From assembly GCF_014637405.1 (NCBI RefSeq), contig NZ_BMEY01000001.1, forward strand, positions 248,001 through 312,000: a DNA stretch of 64,000 nucleotides. The letters are read 5' to 3'. The translations under genes were made by a program, and so were the position numbers. Below the pieces are notes generated by a model. It ran no database searches, was not told where the DNA came from, and saw only the letters and a list, made by a program, of their open reading frames with translations. This document shows, piece after piece, positions 58,805 to 64,000 of this stretch; the stretch's first letter is position 1; every line of letters begins with the position of its first letter. Source of the DNA: Ornithinibacillus halotolerans. Lineage in GTDB: Bacteria > Bacillota > Bacilli > Bacillales > Amphibacillaceae.

Positions 58805-59749
58805 CTATCGTGTCTCTGATAATAATTTATCAATAGTCGCAATCTCATACTTTTTTTCTTTTAAAGCAGTAATTAATTGCGGCAGGCCATTTGCAATTAC
58901 TGGCGTAGGGTGCATTAGGATTGTTGCACCTGGATGAATCTTATTCATTACCCGGTTCATCATAACATCTACTGTTGGATTTTTCCAATCTATCGTATCC
59001 ACTGACCATAGAATGGTGTACATGTTAAGCTCCTCAGACACTTTAACAACTTCTTGGTTAAAGCTACCACTTGGAGGTGCAAACCATTTTGGATTTTCAT
59101 CTGTTATGGCCTTAATCACATCGTTCGTGTCTTTAATTTGTTTTACGATTTCCGCCCTACCTAGTCTTGCCATATCTGGATGGTTATAAGCGTGGTTACC
59201 AATAGTATGTCCCTGTTCGTGAATCATTTTCACATATTCTACATTCTCTTTTGCCCACTTACCTTCTATAAAGAATGTTGCTTTCACATTATGTTCTTTT
59301 AATGTATTAAGTACTTCTGGAATATGTTCTGTTCCCCAAGAAACATTTATTAAAAAGGCTACCATTTGTTTTTCAGGATGGCCTCTATAAATAGGTGATG
59401 GTTCTAAATCTTGAATAGATACCTTTGGTGGTACTTGTTTGTAAACAATTAGATCTTCTTTAAATTTCCCATATTTTTTCATCCGATCATAGGACGCATC
59501 TAAATCTACTACTCGTCCATTCCGACCAGGCATTTTTTTCCACACTCTATCAATATATGCATCTTTTGGTTCTTCTTCATAAGATGCTCGTTTTTCTTGA
59601 ATTTCTTTAAATAGAGGGTCTTCCGACTTCACAATTTGTTGGAATACAGATTGACTTTCTGTACGAAACGGATTGTGCTCTATATTAAAGGATAAAAATA
59701 CAATAATAACAAAAACAACAAGATTAATATAATTCCGATATTTATACAT
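58805..59749 (-). CDS. ylxY: YlxY, polysaccharide deacetylase-like membrane-anchored protein
   Basis: A 314-residue protein with an N-terminal anchor (YINLVVFVIIVFLSF) and a NodB fold (~125-310). The NodB motif 1 TFDD position is ALINVSWG instead (AFLINVSWGTEHIPEVL), so the catalytic aspartates appear replaced. Motif 2 HTIGNHAYNHPDM (HxxxH) is retained. This partial loss is a known feature of the sporulation-linked YlxY group. It lies between pnpA and mlpA, the usual order. Confidence 0.9.
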   Translation of the reverse strand: MYKYRNYINLVVFVIIVFLSFNIEHNPFRTESQSVFQQIVKSEDPLFKEIQEKRASYEEEPKDAYIDRVWKKMPGRNGRVVDLDASYDRMKKYGKFKEDLIVYKQVPPKVSIQDLEPSPIYRGHPEKQMVAFLINVSWGTEHIPEVLNTLKEHNVKATFFIEGKWAKENVEYVKMIHEQGHTIGNHAYNHPDMARLGRAEIVKQIKDTNDVIKAITDENPKWFAPPSGSFNQEVVKVSEELNMYTILWSVDTIDWKNPTVDVMMNRVMNKIHPGATILMHPTPVIANGLPQLITALKEKKYEIATIDKLLSETR

Positions 59750-59816
59750 ATCATCACTCCTCTCTTCATTTATATGACTAGAGAGGACAAGATATGAAAG
59801 AAGGGAATATGAAAAA

Positions 59817-59842
59817 AAAGAAACTGGAATTCCAGCTTCTTG
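59817..59842 (-). terminator. pnpA terminator
   Basis: AAGAAGCTGGAATTCCAGTTTCTT is nearly self-complementary and is followed by TTTTTT on the minus strand. Confidence 0.85.
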
Positions 59843-59848
59843 ATTGTC

Positions 59849-61963
59849 CTACATTGTAGATTTTTCAGCTTTTTCTTTTTGTTCCTTTAGTACTGCTTTA
59901 CGGGATAAGTTCACTCGGCCTTGTTGGTCAATTTCTTTAACCTTAACCATGATTTGGTCCCCTAACTTAACAACATCTTCAACTTTGTTTGTACGCTCTT
60001 CTGCAAGTTCAGAAATATGAACAAGACCGTCTTTTCCTTTAAATATTTCAACAAACGCACCAAATTTCTCAATACGCTTAACAGTACCTAAATACACTTG
60101 TCCAACTTCGACTTCACGCACGATGTCTTCAATAATTGCTTTAGCTTTATCATTCATCTCTGGATCAGTTGAAGAGATAAAGATACTTCCATCTTGTTCA
60201 ATATCAATTTTAACGCCTGTTTCATCAATTATTTTATTAATTTGTTTTCCACTTGGACCAATTACATCACGAATCTTATCAGGATTGATACTCATTGTTA
60301 ATATCTTAGGCGCATATGCAGATAATTGTTCTTTCGGTTTGGATATCGTTTCCATCATACTTTCTAGAATTTGCATACGACCTTTTTTAGCTTGAGTTAA
60401 TGCTTCCTCTAAGATTTCTCTAGATAGTCCATCAATTTTAATATCCATTTGTAAGGCAGTTACACCATTTTCTGTACCAGCAACTTTAAAGTCCATATCT
60501 CCTAATGCATCTTCCATTCCTTGGATATCAGTTAGGATTGTATAATCTTCACCAGATTTAACAAGTCCCATTGCAATACCAGCAACAGGAGACTTAATAG
60601 GAACACCTGCATCCATCATCGCTAACGTACTTGCACAAATACTTGCTTGTGAAGTAGAACCATTAGATTCTAAAACTTCTGATACTAAACGGATTGTATA
60701 TGGGAAATCTTTTTCAGATGGAATAACTTTTTCTAGTGCTCTTTCCCCTAAGGCACCATGTCCTATTTCACGGCGACCTGGTCCACGCATTGGTCCTGTT
60801 TCTCCAACACTATATTGTGGGAAATTATAATGATGCATAAACCGTTTTGATTCTTCCAAGTCTAATCCATCTAAAATCTGTACATCCCCTAGTGCACCTA
60901 GAGTACAAACACTTAATGCTTGAGTTTGACCTCTCGTAAATAGACCAGAACCATGTGCTCTAGGAAGAAGGCCAATTCGTGAAGATAATGGACGAATTTC
61001 ATCTGGTTTACGGCCATCAGGGCGAATTTTTTCTTTTGTGATTAGTCGACGCACTTCTTCTTTTACCATATGGTCAAGAATAGAACTAACCTTTTTAATT
61101 ATATCCGCTTCTTCTTCTTCATAGGTAGCTAATACTTCTGCTTTTACTTCACTAATAGCATCTTCTCTTGCATGTTTTTCTTTCACTTGGATTGCAGCCA
61201 GCAATTTGTCATGTGCTTCATCGACTACTTTAGTTTTTAGCTCTTGATCTACTTCAAATAAAACTACTTCTGATTTTTCAGGTTGGATAGCTTGTACAAT
61301 TTCCTCTTGGAACGCAACAAGTCTCTTAATTTCCTCATGACCAAACATGATTGCTTCTAACATTACTTCCTCAGGAACTTCATTTGCTCCAGCTTCAACC
61401 ATGTTTATTGCATCTTTTGTCCCTGCAACAGTAAGTTCAATATCACTTTTTGCTTCTTGTTCAACTGTAGGGTTGATGATGAATTCCCCATCCACTCTTC
61501 CAACATGCACTCCAGCAATTGGTTGTTCAAACGGTATATTTGAAATGGAAAGAGCGATTGATGAACCAACCATTGCAGCTATTTCAGTTGAGCAATCTTG
61601 ATCCACACTCATAACTGTACTAATTACTTGAACTTCATTTCGATAACCATCTGGGAATAGAGGACGAATTGGTCGGTCAATCAGTCTAGAAGCAAGAATA
61701 GCTTTCTCACTTGGTCTTCCTTCTCTCTTAATGAAACCACCTGGTATTTTACCTACAGCGTATAATCTTTCTTCATAATTAACCGTTAATGGAAAGAATG
61801 GAAGATCTTTCGGTTCTTTGGATGCAGTAGCAACTGCTAATACAGAAGAATCCCCATACTGTACCATACAAGCTCCACCAGCTTGCTTTGCCAATTCTCC
61901 AATTTCAACTATAAACGGCTTCCCGCCTATTTCTGTGGAGAAAACTTGTTTATCTTGGGCCAT
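59849..61963 (-). CDS. pnpA: polynucleotide phosphorylase
   Basis: A 704-residue 3'-5' exoribonuclease/polymerase. Two RNase PH domains (~1-220 and ~310-545, [32 protein letters not shown]), a KH domain ([19 protein letters not shown]) and an S1 domain ([20 protein letters not shown]). With RNase Y, also in this window, it is central to RNA decay. It follows rpsO, with a terminator between that may allow read-through. Confidence 0.98.
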   Translation of the reverse strand: MAQDKQVFSTEIGGKPFIVEIGELAKQAGGACMVQYGDSSVLAVATASKEPKDLPFFPLTVNYEERLYAVGKIPGGFIKREGRPSEKAILASRLIDRPIRPLFPDGYRNEVQVISTVMSVDQDCSTEIAAMVGSSIALSISNIPFEQPIAGVHVGRVDGEFIINPTVEQEAKSDIELTVAGTKDAINMVEAGANEVPEEVMLEAIMFGHEEIKRLVAFQEEIVQAIQPEKSEVVLFEVDQELKTKVVDEAHDKLLAAIQVKEKHAREDAISEVKAEVLATYEEEEADIIKKVSSILDHMVKEEVRRLITKEKIRPDGRKPDEIRPLSSRIGLLPRAHGSGLFTRGQTQALSVCTLGALGDVQILDGLDLEESKRFMHHYNFPQYSVGETGPMRGPGRREIGHGALGERALEKVIPSEKDFPYTIRLVSEVLESNGSTSQASICASTLAMMDAGVPIKSPVAGIAMGLVKSGEDYTILTDIQGMEDALGDMDFKVAGTENGVTALQMDIKIDGLSREILEEALTQAKKGRMQILESMMETISKPKEQLSAYAPKILTMSINPDKIRDVIGPSGKQINKIIDETGVKIDIEQDGSIFISSTDPEMNDKAKAIIEDIVREVEVGQVYLGTVKRIEKFGAFVEIFKGKDGLVHISELAEERTNKVEDVVKLGDQIMVKVKEIDQQGRVNLSRKAVLKEQKEKAEKSTM

Positions 61964-62062
61964 TATTACTAAAAACTCCTTTCGTTAACACTACTTATTT
62001 CATTTTATACTTTATAATCATGAATGTAAATTTTATCTATGTATTTCATTAAAACGTAGAAA

Positions 62063-62089
62063 AAAAAGCAGGATTACTCCTGCTTTTCA
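62063..62089 (-). terminator. rpsO terminator
   Basis: AAAAGCAGGA pairs with TCCTGCTTTT around a short loop, followed by TTTTCTACG on the minus strand. Confidence 0.88.
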
Positions 62090-62091
62090 CA

Positions 62092-62361
62092 TTATCTACG
62101 TAAGCCAAGCTTTTGAATTAGGTCACGGTAACGTGTAACATCTTTATTACGTAGGTAGTTAAGTAGGTTACGACGTTTACCAACCATTTTTAAAAGCCCA
62201 CGACGTGAATGATGATCTTTTTTATGAACACGTAAATGATCATTTAATGTATTGATTTCTTCAGTTAATACAGCAATCTGTACTTCTGGAGAACCAGTGT
62301 CATTTTCATGAACTTTGTATTCATTGATAATCTCATTTTTACGTTCTTTTGTAATAGCCAT
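62092..62361 (-). CDS. rpsO: ribosomal protein S15
   Basis: An 89-residue 30S protein that binds the 16S three-way junction and often represses its own mRNA. Typical segments: [54 protein letters not shown]. The start is the ATG at 62361 after GGAGGTGCCTA, three residues inside the longer open frame. It has its own promoter and a structured leader. Confidence 0.98.
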   Translation of the reverse strand: MAITKERKNEIINEYKVHENDTGSPEVQIAVLTEEINTLNDHLRVHKKDHHSRRGLLKMVGKRRNLLNYLRNKDVTRYRDLIQKLGLRR

Positions 62362-62403
62362 ATTAGGCACCTCCTATTATTAGTTAAATATCCCCTGTCC
62401 CCT

Positions 62404-62429
62404 AGCAATCGTCGGAGTCTCGAATTGCC
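62404..62429 (-). ncRNA. candidate S15 autoregulatory leader hairpin
   Basis: In the rpsO leader the minus strand can form GGCAAT/ATTGCT with an inner TCG/CGA pairing, followed by GGGGACAGGGG ahead of the ribosome site. Ribosomal S15 leaders in Bacilli are structured like this and mimic the 16S binding site. The match is by position and foldability only. Confidence 0.45.
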
Positions 62430-62451
62430 AAGCGAAGGTTTTAACTTTTAT

Positions 62452-62481
62452 AGTATATCATTTTTCTAATAGTATTTACAA
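62452..62481 (-). promoter_or_regulatory. rpsO promoter
   Basis: TTGTAA (62476-62481) and TATACT (62452-62457) on the minus strand with an 18-bp spacer, upstream of the candidate leader. Confidence 0.6.
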
Positions 62482-62509
62482 GGTTAAGATAAAAACAAAT
62501 AAAAAAGAA

Positions 62510-63451
62510 TTATTGCATGGAACTAAATATACGACGAATATCTTTCTCATCTTGATCCATTTGCTGAATCAACGCTTCTACATTATCAAATTTTTCCTCA
62601 TTACGTATAAAATTATACCACTCTACGATAATCTCTTTTCCATATATATCTTGATTAAAATCAAAAATATATACTTCTAGAGATAAATTTGATCGTTCAT
62701 CCGAGAATGTAGGATTGACGCCGAGGCTTGCCATTCCTCGATAAAGGTTGCCATCAATAATTACTTGTACCGCATAAATACCTGCTTTCGGCAAATGAGC
62801 TACATTATTATACTGAATATTCGCAGTTGGATAGCCAAGTTCTCGACCACGTTTAAATCCTGAAACGACTGTTCCACTTGTTGTGAAAACTCTACCAAGT
62901 AGTTCATTCACTTGCTCGATATCTCCTATATCAAGTAAACTTCGTATTTTTGTAGAACTTACTTTTTCCCCATCCAGTATTACTTTATCGATTACCGTAT
63001 AATCGAACTTTCCTTTTGCATGTTCCTTTATTGTCTCCATGTTACCTTTCCCTTTATGACCATAAGTATAATCAAAGCCAGCAACAATATGATGAATATT
63101 TAACCCTACAATAAAATGTTCCAGGAAATGTTCTGGAGTTAACGTGGAAAGCTGTTTATTAAAATTAATAATATAAAGCCTATCAACGCCTAATTCTTCT
63201 AAAACCACTTGTTTATCATGTGGAGGTGTAATATATTTCACTTCCTGATTATTCCTAAGTACTACAGAAGGATGAGGATAAAAAGTAATAACAGCACTTT
63301 CCATATTTTTAGTTTCTGCTAGTTTTATAGCGGTTTGGATTACGGTTTGATGGCCTTTATGTATACCGTCAAAAAAACCAATTGCTGCAACTGTATTTGG
63401 CATCTCATCTCTATTTAACTGATGTGGATATGTTAATTCGATTGTTTCCAT
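62510..63451 (-). CDS. ribC: bifunctional riboflavin kinase/FAD synthetase
   Basis: A 313-residue RibF/RibC enzyme making FMN and FAD. The N-terminal FAD synthetase nucleotidyl domain (AAIGFFDGIHKGHQ, VAGFDYTYGHKGKGN) precedes the riboflavin kinase domain (SGFKRGRELGYPTANIQ, GMASLGVNPTF, VEWYNFIR). The start is the ATG at 63451 after GAAGTAGGTGAGA; the frame is open further but overlaps truB. It follows truB by 13 nt as in other Bacilli. Confidence 0.96.
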   Translation of the reverse strand: METIELTYPHQLNRDEMPNTVAAIGFFDGIHKGHQTVIQTAIKLAETKNMESAVITFYPHPSVVLRNNQEVKYITPPHDKQVVLEELGVDRLYIINFNKQLSTLTPEHFLEHFIVGLNIHHIVAGFDYTYGHKGKGNMETIKEHAKGKFDYTVIDKVILDGEKVSSTKIRSLLDIGDIEQVNELLGRVFTTSGTVVSGFKRGRELGYPTANIQYNNVAHLPKAGIYAVQVIIDGNLYRGMASLGVNPTFSDERSNLSLEVYIFDFNQDIYGKEIIVEWYNFIRNEEKFDNVEALIQQMDQDEKDIRRIFSSMQ

Positions 63452-63464
63452 ATTCTCACCTACT

Positions 63465-64000
63465 TCACGAATCGCTAAACACACGAATCGGTTTAATTTC
63501 TTGCTCTTTATTAGGATGTACCGCATAAATTGCTAAAATTCTTTCACCATGCATTACTTTAAATGGTTTCGTATCAGTAATAATTTTTGGCTTTATTAAT
63601 TTTTGCCCATTAAGTACCTTTTGTTTTGTTTCCGTATCTACTTGTAACGTATCCAAATGTGTTAAGCCGTTCGTAATAGGAAGAAGAAATTCATGTCTTT
63701 TATCAGCACTTGCGGATTCTATTTCTTCAAACGTGATAGTATCTTCTTTTGTAATTTCTCCTGTTGCTTCACGGACTAAAAAGGACATATGTGCTGGATA
63801 ACCTAACTCTTCACCTATATCAACACATAATGTACGAATATATGTACCTTTTGAACATGTAACACGAAAAGTTATCGATTTTTCTTCCGTAGATAATAAG
63901 TTAATATCATGAATAAATACTTTTCTAACTGGTCGATCTACCGTCTCGTTTGCCCGAGCGTATTCATACAATTTCTTACCATTCACCTTAACTGCCGAAT
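63465..64000 (-). CDS. truB: tRNA pseudouridine-55 synthase, 5' part outside window
   Basis: The C-terminal 178 codons of TruB, which makes pseudouridine 55 in the T-loop of tRNAs. The visible start SAVKVNGKKLYEYARAN is the well-known PPxYSAVKVNGKKLYEYAR segment, followed by CSKGTYIRTLCVDIGEELG and a C-terminal PUA-like part. The N-terminus with the catalytic Asp lies beyond the right edge. An in-frame GTG at 63986 is an internal Val, not the start. Confidence 0.95.
   Translation of the reverse strand, partial: SAVKVNGKKLYEYARANETVDRPVRKVFIHDINLLSTEEKSITFRVTCSKGTYIRTLCVDIGEELGYPAHMSFLVREATGEITKEDTITFEEIESASADKRHEFLLPITNGLTHLDTLQVDTETKQKVLNGQKLIKPKIITDTKPFKVMHGERILAIYAVHPNKEQEIKPIRVFSDS

Overview
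The window is a chromosomal segment of a low-GC, spore-forming Firmicute of the Bacillaceae. Gene content and order follow the Bacillus subtilis citB-tkt-lexA-glnRA-hfq-mutSL-recA-spoIIIE-dapA-pnpA-truB backbone. Acidic domains (for example in RodZ/YmfM) and an Mrp antiporter subunit point to a salt- or alkali-tolerant genus such as Oceanobacillus or Virgibacillus. The genus is an inference. Nearly all genes lie on the minus strand, so transcription runs from high to low coordinates; yneK, lexA and the cargo genes of an inserted element are the exceptions.

Region 1 (1-10.2 kb): the 5' two thirds of aconitase, a PAS sensor kinase, yneK, the cytochrome c biogenesis group ccdC-yneI-ccdA with an orphan mrpB inside it, yneF, the replication inhibitor sirA, transketolase, ynzC and the serine recombinase yneB. 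Opposite lexA, where B. subtilis has yneA, there is only a 30-residue single-membrane-span ORF. It has a near-consensus promoter and LexA boxes.

Region 2 (11.16-15.5 kb): a decayed integrated element. It is bounded by two 54-bp direct copies of the glnA 3' end (50/54 identical). It carries a wrecked tyrosine integrase next to glnA, a frameshifted phage amidase, a few very small ORFs and an apparently intact two-gene operon for unknown secreted proteins.

Region 3 (15.4-42.2 kb): nitrogen assimilation (glnRA), ynbB, hflX, spoVK, hfq, miaA, a dps gene, mutL-mutS, cotE, ricA-miaB, spoVS, ymdB, rny, recA, cinA, pgsA and the ymf cluster (rodZ-like ymfM, ymfK, ymfJ, ymfI and the M16 pair ymfH/ymfF).

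Region 4 (42.3-64 kb): a BmpA-type nucleoside ABC transporter with a GntR regulator, spoIIIE, ylzJ-tepA, the lysine/dipicolinate cluster (dapA, dapG, asd, spoVFB, spoVFA), ymxH, mlpA, ylxY, pnpA, rpsO, ribC and the start-truncated truB. Two copies of a ~355-bp inverted-repeat element lie in this region. One is inside the nucleoside transporter operon and the other is between tepA and dapA. Their end repeats differ by a compensated base pair.

Best candidates for something new: the minimal SOS-controlled membrane peptide, the glnA-targeted element with its surviving secreted pair, the orphan mrpB, and the hairpin element splitting the transporter operon. No tRNA, rRNA or CRISPR array was seen.
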